A DNA stretch of 64,000 nucleotides from Dictyostelium firmibasis (Eukaryota; Evosea; Eumycetozoa; Dictyosteliales; Dictyosteliaceae), in contig CM069767.1 in assembly GCA_036169595.1 (NCBI GenBank), positions 4,350,001-4,414,000 of the forward strand. Reading direction: 5' to 3'. Each line of letters starts with the position of its first letter. The stretch's first letter is position 1. Both the position numbers and the translations under genes were made by a program. This document shows positions 45,101 to 63,762 of the stretch, piece by piece. Under the pieces are notes generated by a model. The model searched no databases. It was given only the letters and a program-made list of their open reading frames with translations, and was not told the origin of the DNA.

Positions 45101-46371
45101 TACCACCATCAACAAGTAGTAGTACCACAACACCAATCATTAAACCATTAGTATTTGATAAATTACTATCAAGTAATAGTAATAATGAATTAACATCACC
45201 ACCACCAAGTTCAAAGAGAGAATCAAAATTATCTAATAATGATAGTTTATCATCTTCATCATCATCATCAAAAACAAATATGGCAACAGTAATTTATGAT
45301 ATATCACCAGTTGCAGCTCCTTATCATAGATATCAAAGTGATGTATTGAAAGAGGTTACAAAACTAACTAAACAAAAAGAATTTATTGAAAATATTTATA
45401 AAAAGTCAAAGATTAGATCAAGATATTGTTTCAATGATTTCTCAAAGATACCAATGGCAGATATCAATGAATTGGATGCAGGTGAAAGAGTTGCAATATT
45501 TAGAGAACAAACCTATGACACTGTTATCAATGCAGGTAAAACCGTAATTGAAAGAGCTGGTATCGATCCGATGTTAATTAGTCATGTTGTAGGTGTAACT
45601 AGTACCGGTATTATGGCACCATCTTTCGATGTGGTGTTAATTGATAAACTTGGTCTATCGATAAACACTAGTAGAACTATGATTAATTTTATGGGTTGTG
45701 GCGCAGCTATCAATTCAATGAGAGCAGCAACAGCTTATGCAAAATTAAAACCTGGTACTTATGTATTGGTAGTAGCAGTTGAAGCATCTGCAACTTGTAT
45801 GAAATTCAATTTCGATAGTCGTAGTGATTTATTATCTCAAGCTATATTCACTGATGGTTGTGTAGCTTCATTAGTAACTTGTCAACCAAGATCATCATTA
45901 GTTGGTAAATTAGAGATTATTGATGATCTCTCTTACTTGATGCCAGATTCAAGAGATGCTTTAAATTTATTCATTGGTCCAACTGGTATTGATTTAGATC
46001 TTCGTCCAGAGTTACCAATAGCAATCAATAGACATATTAATGGTGCAATCAACTCTTGGTTGAAAAAGAATTCACTTGAAAAAAGTGATATAGAATTTTT
46101 TGCAACTCATCCTGGTGGCGCTAAAATTATTGCTGCCGTTCATGAAGGTTTAGGTTTATCACCAGAAGATCTATCAGATTCCTATGAAGTAATGAAAAGA
46201 TATGGTAATATGATAGGTGTTTCAACCTATTATGTACTACGTAGAATTTTAGATAAAAATGAAACTTTACTTCAAGAAGGTTCATTAGGTTATAATTATG
46301 GTATGGCTATGGCTTTCTCTCCTGGTGCTTCAATTGAAGCAATTTTATTTAAATTAATTAAATCTGATTAA
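37349..46371 (+). CDS. stlB: Steely2: type I FAS/PKS fused to type III PKS (DIF-1 backbone)
   Basis: Exons 37349-37753 and 37918-46371 give 2952 aa. After an Asn-rich start come KS (NTACSASM, Cys about 210; ECHGTGTQ; SIGHLEGASG), AT (GHSLGE, Ser about 708; AFHSHKMD), DH (NDHQIQGIPLVPF, His about 1046; HPCLLDA), ER (GDEFSGKVIEIGEG; nucleotide loop HSGCGGVGLAS about 1861), KR (FTGFGGVTQ about 2074; CNYTCAN about 2227) and ACP (DYGLDSLLSSEL, phosphopantetheine Ser about 2437). A Pro/Ser-rich linker leads to the type III PKS domain with nucleophile Cys about 2729 (MGCGAAINSM), His about 2866 (ATHPGG) and Asn about 2899 (YGNMIGVS). I see no clear methyltransferase motif. The type I part supplies an acyl chain that the type III domain extends and cyclises to the acylphloroglucinol. 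Divergent to chlA. Confidence 0.96.
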
Positions 46372-46620
46372 ATTTTTTAAAAAAAATATATATATTTAAA
46401 AATAAAACAATAAAACAATAAAAAAATAAAATAATAATAAAAATAATAATCATTATTGATTTTAAGAATTTTTTTTTTTTTTAATTATTTATTTAATCAA
46501 CTAGTTTTTCTTAATATTCAGATAAAACAAAAAAAATGATTAAAAAAGAATTAAACTTTGTGAATTAAATAAATAAAGAAGAAAAAAAATTTATTAAACT
46601 ATATAACTATTTCCAATTTT

Positions 46621-46896
46621 TTAAATATATGCAGGGCCAACATAAAATCCAACATATATAATAACTGGCTTCCATTTTGAGCTTTGATTTTCATCCATCA
46701 TATTTAAATTATTTTTATTTTTATTTATTATAGTATTGGTTTTTGAAATTGGAATTGAATTGATAGAAATAATTGATTCTTAATTAATTTTGGGAAAAAG
46801 AAAAAAAAAATATAGAAACGATTCATATATATGTTAAAAATCCATTTTAAAAAAAAAAAATTTATTCTAAATATAAAACTTACTAAATAATGTCAT
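46621..46896 (-). CDS. Small HssA/SigN-type protein, 56 aa
   Basis: Exon 1 is 46896-46884 (ATG ACA TTA TTT A, then GTAAGT) and exon 2 is 46778-46621. The product starts MTLFKSIISINSIPISK and ends KWKPVIIYVGFYVGPAYI. A 13-nt first exon encoding MTLF followed by a phase-1 intron is typical of the large Dictyostelium HssA/2C/SigN family of small development-associated proteins, although the usual Gly-rich tail is reduced here. It lies 249 bp from the stlB 3' end in convergent orientation. Gene call moderate, function unknown. Confidence 0.55.
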
Positions 46897-46965
46897 TTTT
46901 TATTTTTATATTGCTTTTTGAAGATAATTTTTTATAATTAAATATAAAAAAGATCTATTTAAATA

Positions 46966-46996
<31 letters not shown>

Positions 46997-47486
46997 GACT
47001 AATTAAAAAAATTAAAAAAAAATAATATTATTAAGAAAAAAAAATTAAAATGCACAAAGTTTTGTATGGTTAGATTTAAATTTTTTATCTATTGAAATGT
47101 TCAATTAATAAATTTAAAGAATATTCTTTATTCAACTTTTAAAATAGTTCAAGTATTGTGTAAAATTTATTTTAATATAAAAAAAAAAAAATAAGAATCA
47201 AACAAACACACAAATACCTATCTAAAAAAACAAAATTTTTTTTGTTTTAAAACAAAACTATATTTCATTGTATTGTAGTGGATGTGGGTGTATAAGGGGT
47301 TTCAAAAATAAAACCCCACAATAAAAAAGTAATAAAACATAATATATAATGATTCTCTAAAAAAAGAAAAAAAAAAAAAATTATATAGATTTTATGAGAA
47401 AAAAAAAAAAATTAGATATTATTAGAAAAAAAAAAAAAACAAAACAAATATTTCCATAGATACACATATATTTACATATAAAATTC

Positions 47487-47517
<31 letters not shown>

Positions 47518-47944
47518 TAATCTGGTACCAATCAAAACAAATAATTAATATTTTTTTTTTTTTTTCACCTTAAAAAAATAATCATAAACAAAGAAATTAA
47601 TTAACTTTTTTTTTTAATATTCATGTTACATACATTTTTTTAAAATTTACATTAAATTTCAATTTCTTTTATAAATATGAAATAAAAAAAAAAAAGTTAA
47701 AATCTATAAATTTTTTAAGGTCGTTATATTATTCCTTCCATTATAAAAAATATTCTTTCTCATTCTATGAATGTAGTTATATTTATAATTTCTATTTGGA
47801 TTGAATTATTTGTAATAAATTTAAAAGAAGACAATGAAACATTTTTAATTATTAATATTATATTATTAACCAATTTTAAAATTAATTATTATTTTCCATA
47901 ATTTGTTTTAATTGTTTTTTTTTTTATTAATAATTTTTTTTTTT
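46897..47944. other. Intergenic, no gene seen
   Basis: Mostly A/T tracts. A short G/C-rich hairpin lies at about 47297-47319 (AAGGGGTTT with AAACCCC nearby), preceded by GTGGATGTGGGTGTATAAGG, a G/T-rich box. No ORF or RNA supported. Confidence 0.5.
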
Positions 47945-48562
47945 TTATCTATACCATTTTACAAATTTTTTATATTGTCTTGAATCCATTAGTTTTTTAA
48001 ATTCCTCGGGTTTGGAAACTTTAAATTTCACCATCCAATTATTGGCAGGATCAGAATTTAATAATCCTGGATCTGCTTTTAATTTATCATTAACTAAAAT
48101 ATAAATTAAAGTAAAAATTAGTAAATTAAAATTTAAAGATCAATATTTAAAAAAAGAATATATACTTTCTAAAACTTCACCAGAAACTGGAGCATACAAA
48201 CCAAATGCAGTTGCATTAGTACTTTCAACTACACCAAACTTTTCTTCACTTCTACATTTTCTGTGTTCTTTTGGTAACTCTACATAATTAATTTTTCCTA
48301 ATCTTTTAGCACCGAAAGAAGATAACTAATAATTAATAAAAAAAAAGAAAAAGAAAAAATTAGAATTAAATTTTTAAAATAATAATATATATATATATAT
48401 TTATATAGTTACTCCAACTGTCGCGATTTTATTGTCATCTGATAATTTAACCCATTCTAATTCTTCAGAGTAATGAGTACAAAATGCACGAATTCCAACT
48501 TTACTATTACTTAAACTTGATTTAATAAGTGTTTGTTGGATTCCAGTCTTTATGATATTCAT
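47945..48562 (-). CDS. Glycine-cleavage H-like protein, lipoyl lysine absent
   Basis: Exons 48562-48413, 48325-48166 and 48093-47945 join in frame to 152 aa. The N-terminus is basic and Ser-rich (MNIIKTGIQQTLIKSS), fitting a mitochondrial presequence. The body follows H proteins: YSEELEWVKLSDDNKIATVG, FGAKRLGKINYVELP, LYAPVSGEVLE, then LLNSDPANNWMVKFKV. In functional H proteins the lipoyl arm sits on Lys of ESVKA; here the aligned stretch is VESTNATAFGLYAP, with Asn at that site and one extra residue. It therefore probably cannot carry lipoate in the usual way. It may be a pseudoenzyme partner of the glycine cleavage system or have another role. Confidence 0.88.
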
Positions 48563-50160
<1,598 letters not shown>

Positions 50161-50547
50161 ATGGAAATTTCAAAATTACTTAATAACCAATTTGAAAATT
50201 TATTGTTTTCATTTGAAAATAAATTTATTTTAAAAAGAAATAAATATGGTACCATTTCAAAATCAACAAATAAAGATGAAATTCTCTCAAAAGATATTTC
50301 AGATGGCAGTAGTAGTAGTAGTTGTAGTAGTAGTAGTCCTAGTAATAAATGCCCAAAGTCTAAAACATTATCAGATAAAAAAAAAGTTTTATGCCGTCAT
50401 GTTGGTTGTTTTTCTAAAATTCATACAAAACATCGTCGTAGACATGAAACAAGCTCAACTCACCAAAATAGTAAATGTCCTCCAGAATGTTATGGTTGTA
50501 ATGGTGTATTTACAAGAGGAAGACAAAGAAATAATCAATTACACTAA
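50161..50547 (+). CDS. Cys/His-rich small protein 1 (128 aa), zinc-binding-like
   Basis: Single exon. The N-terminus starts MEISKLLNNQFENLLFSFE and a Ser-rich linker follows. The C-terminal 50 residues hold VLCRHVGCFSKIHTKHRRRH, then NSKCPPECYGC, a cluster of Cys and His (C-x-H-x2-C, R-R-H, C-x3-C-x2-C) that could bind zinc. The basic patch KHRRRH would suit nucleic acid contact. A related protein is encoded 0.9 kb downstream. I do not recognise a named family. Confidence 0.65.
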   Translation: MEISKLLNNQFENLLFSFENKFILKRNKYGTISKSTNKDEILSKDISDGSSSSSCSSSSPSNKCPKSKTLSDKKKVLCRHVGCFSKIHTKHRRRHETSSTHQNSKCPPECYGCNGVFTRGRQRNNQLH

Positions 50548-51471
50548 AAAAAATCAATGTAAAATAAATCTCAATCTCAACTAAAACTAAATTAAAAAAA
50601 TAAAAAACAAAAAATATTTATATAATTTTGAGAGAGTTTTTCCCTTTGATTTCCTTTGATTTCCTTTATTTTTTTTTTTTCCTTTGATTTCCTTTATTTT
50701 TTTTTATTTTTTATTTTTTTTTTTTTTTCATCCAAATTATTAATTTCAAAATATTAAAAATTTACAAGTGTGTTTATTTTTGTTTTATTTTTATTTAAAT
50801 TAACAATAACAATTTATTGGTTTCTATTATTATAATATTTAGTTGGGAGATCGAAAATGATCGTATAGATTATAATCATTGTTTTTTTTTTTTTTTTTTT
50901 CAAAAAAAAATGTAAAAAAAAAAAAAAAAATAATAATAATAAAACAAACACATAATTCCCACACTTTAAAAAAAAACTAGTTTTTATTTAAAATCTTGGG
51001 GTGTTATATATAAAATTTTTTTTGAGAGAGAGATAGAGTGTGTGTGTTTAGTTAGTGCTTCTATTTTTATAATATAGGGAAGGTGAAAATTTTCCATTTA
51101 TTTTTTTCCGAACAAATTTGTGTTAATTGAGTTTTTTTTTTATTAAATATTATTTATATACTTTTATCGAAATTAACAACACCAAATATTTTTCATATGA
51201 AAATGGTTATAATAACAAGACCAAATTGTTTTTTTTTTAACTGAATCATAAAATATATTTATATATATTTAAATATATATATATATATATATTAAAAAAA
51301 ATGCTATAAAAAAAAAAAAAAAAAAAAATTAAAAAATTAAATCATTTTGATTATTTTAAAATAAATATTAATATTAAAATAAAAATAAATAAATAAATAT
51401 ATATATATATATATATTTTTGAAAAACATTGAAAAATAAATTTTATAAAAAAAAAAAATAAAAAATAAAAA
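50548..51471. other. Intergenic between the two Cys/His-rich genes
   Basis: Starts with a short direct repeat (TTTGATTTCCTTTGATTTCC at about 50645-50695). Further on are a GGGGTGTTATATATAAA box near 50998 and a GA/GT-rich stretch (GAGAGAGAGATAGAGTGTGT) near 51025-51050. AT dinucleotide runs precede the next gene. No ORF. Confidence 0.5.
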
Positions 51472-52017
51472 ATGGATATTAGTTTATTATTGTTACCAGA
51501 ACATGATTGTTTAAATGTATCATCTTCATTTTCCTCAAAACTTTGTCCTTCACCATTTATAACCTACCCAACAAAAAAATCAAATTTTTCATCAATGAAT
51601 AATTCCATGCCACTATTTTCATCACCATTATCATCACCATTATCATCACCATTGTCATCACCATTATCATCCCCCTCCCAATCATTTTATTCATCACCAA
51701 CTAAAATTTATAAATGTCTACATATTTCATGTGAAAAAACCTATTATTATGCAGAATCAAGATCAAGACACCATGGTTATGATCATGATTGTAAAAAAAA
51801 TTGTAGCCAATGTATAAAAAATCAAAATAAGAAACTTAAATATAAAAACAATAACATTATTTATAATATTAAAAACAATTGTAATGATATTAATAAAACT
51901 GTTCGTGATGATTGTTATCATGATAATAATAATAATAGAAAGAATTATAAAAAGAGTAAAAAAAATAATAGTGATTCCTGTGATTCAATTGTTCCAACCT
52001 CTCGTTACCTAATGTAA
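51472..52017 (+). CDS. Cys/His-rich small protein 2 (181 aa), paralogue of the upstream gene
   Basis: Single exon. Pro/Ser-rich first half with four near-identical SSPL repeats (51618-51672). A cluster follows at residues about 82-115: YKCLHISCEKTYYYAESRSR, HHGYDHDCKKNCSQC. Its C-x-H-x2-C ... R-x-R-H-H ... C-x3-C-x2-C spacing matches the upstream protein. The tail is Lys/Asn-rich. Possibly a pair of small zinc proteins born by tandem duplication; function unknown. Confidence 0.65.
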   Translation: MDISLLLLPEHDCLNVSSSFSSKLCPSPFITYPTKKSNFSSMNNSMPLFSSPLSSPLSSPLSSPLSSPSQSFYSSPTKIYKCLHISCEKTYYYAESRSRHHGYDHDCKKNCSQCIKNQNKKLKYKNNNIIYNIKNNCNDINKTVRDDCYHDNNNNRKNYKKSKKNNSDSCDSIVPTSRYLM

Positions 52018-52134
52018 ATGAAACTCTAATTTCCAATTATTAATTTTTAAAATTAAAAAAAATTTTAAAAAAAAAAAAAAATTCTTTTTTGTAAATATAT
52101 ATAAATTAAAAACAAACATGTGTTTTTTAAAAAA

Positions 52135-52182
<48 letters not shown>

Positions 52183-52268
52183 GTATTAATAATCAATAAT
52201 AAGTAATATTTATTAAACAATAAATAATAAATAAATAAATTTCTCTTTTATTTTAGTTTGATCTTATT

Positions 52269-53912
52269 TTATTTATTTTTTAATTTATATAATTTAACTT
52301 TTTTGTCAATATTATTTGATCTTTCAACTAAAGTTGGATGAGAATGATGATATGCACTATAGAGTGGATCATAAACTAAACAACCCAACTCTTTAAAGTG
52401 TAATTTAAATAAATGATTACTATTTAAATAACCCAATTCAACTGCGAAATCATCAGCTTGAAATTCATATTTTCTTGAGAAGATATTAATTATCAAACTA
52501 AAGATACGATCTATTGGTGAATATAAAAACATGAATAATGTTAAACCGACAAACACTGCATCCTTTGATGAGACAAATCCAAACTGTTGATACAATTGAT
52601 CATCATTAATCAATAAACTGAATACATATAACAATGTTACCAAATGAACTTGAACTAATAACATTTGCTTCAAGGTATGTGACATTTTATAATGTCCAAA
52701 TTCATGTCCCATCACTGCTAACAATTCCTCTCTTTCCAATTCATTCACTAATGTATCATATAAAACAATTCTTTTTGTACCAAATAATCCATAAAAATAA
52801 CTGTAATATATTAAAAAATTTTCAAAAAATAAATAATGTAGTTAGTTTTTTGTTCATATTTTTTATTTTAATTTTTAATTTTTTTTTTTTTTTAAAAAAA
52901 TATTTATACATACGCATTCATGTGACCATCTCTCTTTGAATTATCAACAACAAAAATTGTATCTTTTGAAGCAGGAAATCCAACTCTTTTAGCTAAGGCA
53001 AATATTGATTCTGCCAACTCTCCATCGACTGGTGTAAACTTGTTAAATAATGGTTGAATAAATGTTGGATAAATTGTGATTGATAATAATGTAATTCCAA
53101 TTAATAATAACCAACAATCTAAAATAATAATAGAAAAAAAACTATGAATATTTATATATATATATCTAAAGTTCTGTATTAGATAACTTACAAAACCATA
53201 ATTGTGGACCAGACCAATTAATAATATAAATTGCTAATGATAAAATTGGTAAACCGAAACCAATCATTAAAAGTGTTGAAATCACTTTATCTTTTATAAA
53301 TAACCCAGGAGTCATACGATTATACCCAAACTTTTCCTCTAAAACAAATTGGTAATAATATGAAAATGGAATCTCTGTCACTACTGATATTCCAAGTGTA
53401 AATACAAATAAAAAACATGATCTAACAATCTAAAATATATGATTGTAAATTAATATTATTAATAATGAAGAATTTGTTGATTGATGAATAATATTAATAG
53501 TAAAACTTACCTCATTCGAATAACCTATTTTCTCACCAAATTCAAGTGATAAATCCCAAAGATATGGGTATAATGGATAATAGAATGAAAGGAATGTTGT
53601 TATAACTTGAATTGTTGATGTTAAGGTTTTATAATCTCTTTATTTTTTTTTTTTCAAAAAAAAATTTTAAAAAAAATAAATAAATTAGTTTATAATGTAT
53701 TTTTTTTTTTTTATTATTATTATTATTAGTTCATACAATTTAGCTTTACTATATTCTTGAGATTTTTTGAAATCTTCTTGCGTTATTCTATCTTTACAAT
53801 ATTCAGGAATTTTGTCGATTTTTAATAATTTACCTTGTCTCATATTCAAATATATTGAATAGGCGTGCTCCAATAAAAAGGATGACATTGCAATGACAAA
53901 ATAATTCACCAT
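52269..53912 (-). CDS. zmpste24: CAAX prenyl protease 1 (Ste24/Zmpste24)
   Basis: Five exons (53912-53737, 53637-53511, 53429-53192, 53118-52914, 52800-52269) give 425 aa. It is a multi-pass ER zinc metalloprotease that removes the -AAX tripeptide from farnesylated proteins. The metal site HEFGH is at residues 281-285 and the third ligand Glu (YEFQADDFAVELG) at about 361. Family marks include FGYNRMTPGLFIKDK, VDNSKRDGHMNAYFYG and the end motif SAYHHSHPTLVER. All phases agree across the introns. Length is normal for the family. No anomaly seen. Confidence 0.94.
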
Positions 53913-54376
53913 TTTCGATATTTAAAATTTATTTAAAAAATAAACAAAAAATAATAAATAGGTTATTCTTTTTATGAAAATGTGAACTTTAATTAAATAA
54001 AGGAAAAAATAAAAAAAAAATTCAAAAAAAAAAAAAAAAAATTCAAAAAAAAAAAAAAATAATAAAATTGAAATTGAACTATTTTGGATTGTAATAAATC
54101 CCTGTTTGAATTTCATTTTGTTCCATTTATGGTTATTATTAATAATAAAAAAATAATAATAATAATAATATTTTTTTATTAATTATTAAATTTTTATTTC
54201 AAAACATAGCTTATTTTGACAAAAAAATAAAATTTGGTGACGATCATCATGTTCAACAAAAAAAAAAAAAAAAAAAAAATTTAAAAAATAAAAATTTTGA
54301 AAAAAAAAAAAAAAATTATTTTTATTTTTTTATATTTAATTAAATAATTAAAAAAAATATAAAAAAAAAGAACAAA
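53913..54376. other. Divergent promoter region, zmpste24 / spcs3
   Basis: 464 bp of A/T tracts; a slightly G/C-richer patch is at 54230-54255 (TTTGGTGACGATCATCATGT). Probably holds both promoters. Confidence 0.5.
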
Positions 54377-54955
54377 ATGCATTCATTATCTCAAAGAGCC
54401 AACACTATCGTTTGCTTTGGTGGCATTGTTTTAGTTGGAGTTTTATTATTAAATGTTTTAAGTAGAGCATTTTTTTCTGATCATGTAGATGTAGATATAA
54501 AATTAAATGAAATTCACAGATTGTAAAATATCATATCTCCTACCAATCATTTCATACACACATATACAAATAATATAATGTTAAAATGTAGTTTTTATTA
54601 ATATGTATATATATTTTTTTTTTCAAAAATAAAAGTAATACACAACGTAATTTCGAATATTCATTCATTTCAATTGATTTAGACGCAAATTTAGAACCAT
54701 TATTTAATTGGAATACTAAGATGTTATTCCTTTATGTTACAGCAGAATATAGAACTAAACAAAATGTATTATCTCAAGTGGTTATATGGGACCACATTCT
54801 TACTGAAAAATCAAAAGCAAACATTCACGAAAAGCGTCTTTCAAAATATCCACTCATAGATCAAGGTTTAGGTTTAAAGTATGAATTTAAATATTTTATA
54901 AATTTAATGTTTTTGTTTATATTTATTAACCTATCATCTTTTTTTATTATTATTA

Positions 54956-54995
<40 letters not shown>

Positions 54996-55139
54996 TATTT
55001 TCAAAATTAACTCAGAAATAATACAATTAAGCTCACTTTCAATTATAATGTTGTACCAATATCAGGACTTTTAACAAGACATCAAGTAGGTTCAAGTGAA
55101 TTCAAATTCCCAACAACCTATATTAAAGAAGTTTATTAA
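54377..55139 (+). CDS. spcs3: Signal peptidase complex subunit 3 (SPC22/23)
   Basis: Exons 54377-54522, 54636-54878 and 55016-55139 give 170 aa. ER membrane accessory subunit of the signal peptidase. One N-terminal TM (IVCFGGIVLVGVLLLNVL) precedes the lumenal domain with the family core ISIDLDANLEPLFNWNTKML, FLYVTAEYRTKQNVLSQVVI-WD, LTFNYNVVPISGLL and the C-terminal FPTTYIKEVY. Length is as expected. Confidence 0.93.
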
Positions 55140-55393
55140 AAAAAAAAAAAAAAAAAAAAACATAAAAAAAAAAAATAAAAATAAAAAAATATTAAAAAAA
55201 AACCCCTTAAAATAAATCATTTTATCTTTGTTCTTGTGCCTTATTCTTTAAATAATTCAAAATTAAAAAAAAAAAAAAAAAAAGTGAAAAAATTAAAAAA
55301 AAATTAAAGGCAAAAATTTTCACTTATTTTTTTGAAGTTGCAAAAAAACAACACAATTTTTTTTTTAAATTTTATTTTTAAAAAAAGTAATAA

Positions 55394-61491
<6,098 letters not shown>

Positions 61492-61556
61492 AAATAAAAT
61501 AAAATATTAAAAATTTTAAATAAAAATAAAAACTATTTCTTTTGTTTTGTGAATGG

Positions 61557-61594
<38 letters not shown>

Positions 61595-61768
61595 ATCAAA
61601 AAAACACAAAGACAAATGAATTTCAAAAACTCGCTCTGTAAAAAAAAAAAAAAAAAAAATTTATTTTTTTTGAATTTTTTTGAATTTTTTTTTTTTATTT
61701 TTTTTTGAATTTTATTATAATTTTTCATCACAACAATCATTCATTGTGTGTTTAAAAAAATAAACAAA

Positions 61769-61808
61769 ATGATTTCTTCAGTTTCAACTAAATTAGTAAA
61801 TATATAAG

Positions 61809-61856
<48 letters not shown>

Positions 61857-63762
61857 ACACTTTTAAATTTTTAATTTTATATAAAAATATTAGATTAAAC
61901 TAACATTATTATTTTATATATATATATATTAATATGAATAATAATAATAATGATCAACTTGATAATAAATTAATAAATTAATTTGAATTATTTAGAATTC
62001 ATCAAAGAAGTTATTAAATGTAGTATCATATACTACAGTTGCAAATAATGCAAGCAAAACTAATAATAAATCAATTTATAACATTTTAAGAAGAAAAAGA
62101 GATAGACAAGGTTTAGTTAATGTTGAAGCATTTGAAAATGGTGAGACAACAGTTTATCCAAGAACAAGACAAGGTTTAGATTCTGAATTAAATTGGGCAT
62201 TAAATGGTTATTCAATCACTCCATCAAATTCTGCATATCGTAATCCAAGATTACCATTACTTTTACAACATTCTAATGGTGTTACCGATAAGAATAACGT
62301 ATTAATTTCATCGAAACAAGAATCAAATAATGTTATTAACTATTTTTTGGATGAGGCAATCTTATCAAAAAATATTAAAAACAATAGCAAACTTCTTTCA
62401 ATTATAGATTATAAATTAATTTTAGAGGAAGTTAAACAAAAAATTTCAGATTCTGATAATATCTATGTACACGATTCTGCAGTAGGTAGTTGTAGAGATG
62501 TTGAGTCAAAGATTAGATTCGTTACAAATGATGCTGTTTCATCATTATTTGTTAAACATTTATTACCATCAACTACTCCAACTCAAGTCGAAGAATTCAA
62601 ACATCAATTAACTGTTTATTGTGTACCAGAATATAAATTTAATGATTCTACCACTACTACTTTTTCCACTTCAATGAAAGAAATGTTATCAAAACCATTC
62701 AATGTAATAGATACTAAAAGAGGTATTGCCGTTATTGTTGGTGTTCAATCAACTGAAAATATTAGAAATGTAATCTCTTCAATTTCTTCTAATATCTTAA
62801 TGAACACTCATCAAGATGCCCTTAGTTTATCCGCCGATATCTATTCCTCTAGTACTGATGCTTCACCATTACTCATTTTCAACAATGATGGTTTCCTCTT
62901 AAATAAGAAATTCGAATCTGGTAAAGTAGTCTCTCAAGGTGCTATTTGGTCAAAAAATACTCTTTCACGTTTATATAATTCAATTACTTATAATTTTGAA
63001 TCAATTGCTCAAAATCAATTGTAAGTTTTTTTAAAAAAAAAAAAAATTGAAGTTAATTTTATAATATTAATTTTCGTATATTTCTTTTTTTTTTTTTTAA
63101 CCAATTTCCACCAAAAAAAAAAAAAATTCCAGTGATTTAATTGAAAAATTTGTTGGATCAAAGAAAGTAAATACAACTGTACCAATTAAATTTGAAACCA
63201 ATAGTTTCAAACAACCATCATCAGTTGTATTCATTATTAAAGATAATAGTGGTGTAATTCCAGCATTCTCTCAATTGACTGCTGAACAAGCTGAAAAATA
63301 TTTCGTATCTGGTTATGCTGGTGATGATGTTTTCCAACCATTCTTTATTAAAGAACAAAATACTACTCAAAATACTCAAAAAGCTGAACTCTTCAAAAGT
63401 AATTACTTATTATTTAATATTATTTTAATAGTTTTTATTAATTTATTTATTATTATTTTTATTAACGAAAAAAAAAAAAAAAAAAAAAAAAAAAACTTTA
63501 TATAGATTTAATTAAAGATGGTGGAGTTAATGTATATATTATTAATCCATCTTCATTCCAAAAAGATGCTGAAGTTGATAAATTACTTGGTTCAATTATG
63601 TCTGGTAAAGTTGGTAAATCAACTTCATCTGATGTTTACTCCACTTTATCTCCAATTCAAGTTCCATCTACCACTCAATCAAAGAATGCTGAGGAAATCA
63701 AAAAGTTGACAAAATCTTTTGAATCAAAATTACAACAACAAGTCGAAAGTCTTTTAGTTTAA
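61769..63762 (+). CDS. PEP-carboxykinase-like protein without a visible P-loop (524 aa)
   Basis: Exons 61769-61795, 61996-63020, 63133-63398 and 63506-63762. The N-terminus (MISSVSTKL, NSSKKLLNVVSYTTVANNAS) looks like a mitochondrial presequence. Three stretches follow ATP-type PEPCK closely: NIYVHDSAVGSCRDVESKIR then FVTNDAVSSLFVKHLL (cf. IYIVDAFAGWDP..RVV..ALF..N); SVVFIIKDNSGVIPAFSQLT then AEQAEKYFVSGYAG (cf. LLTCDASGVLPPVSKLTPEQ..FISGY); NVYIINP and YSTLSPIQVP. Where PEPCK has the kinase loop GLSGTGKTTLS and GDDEH there is only DALSLSADIYSSSTDASPLL, so nucleotide binding in the usual way looks lost. Length matches true PEPCK (about 540). Probably a pseudoenzyme, perhaps structural in mitochondria. 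The 27-nt first exon is inferred. Confidence 0.75.
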
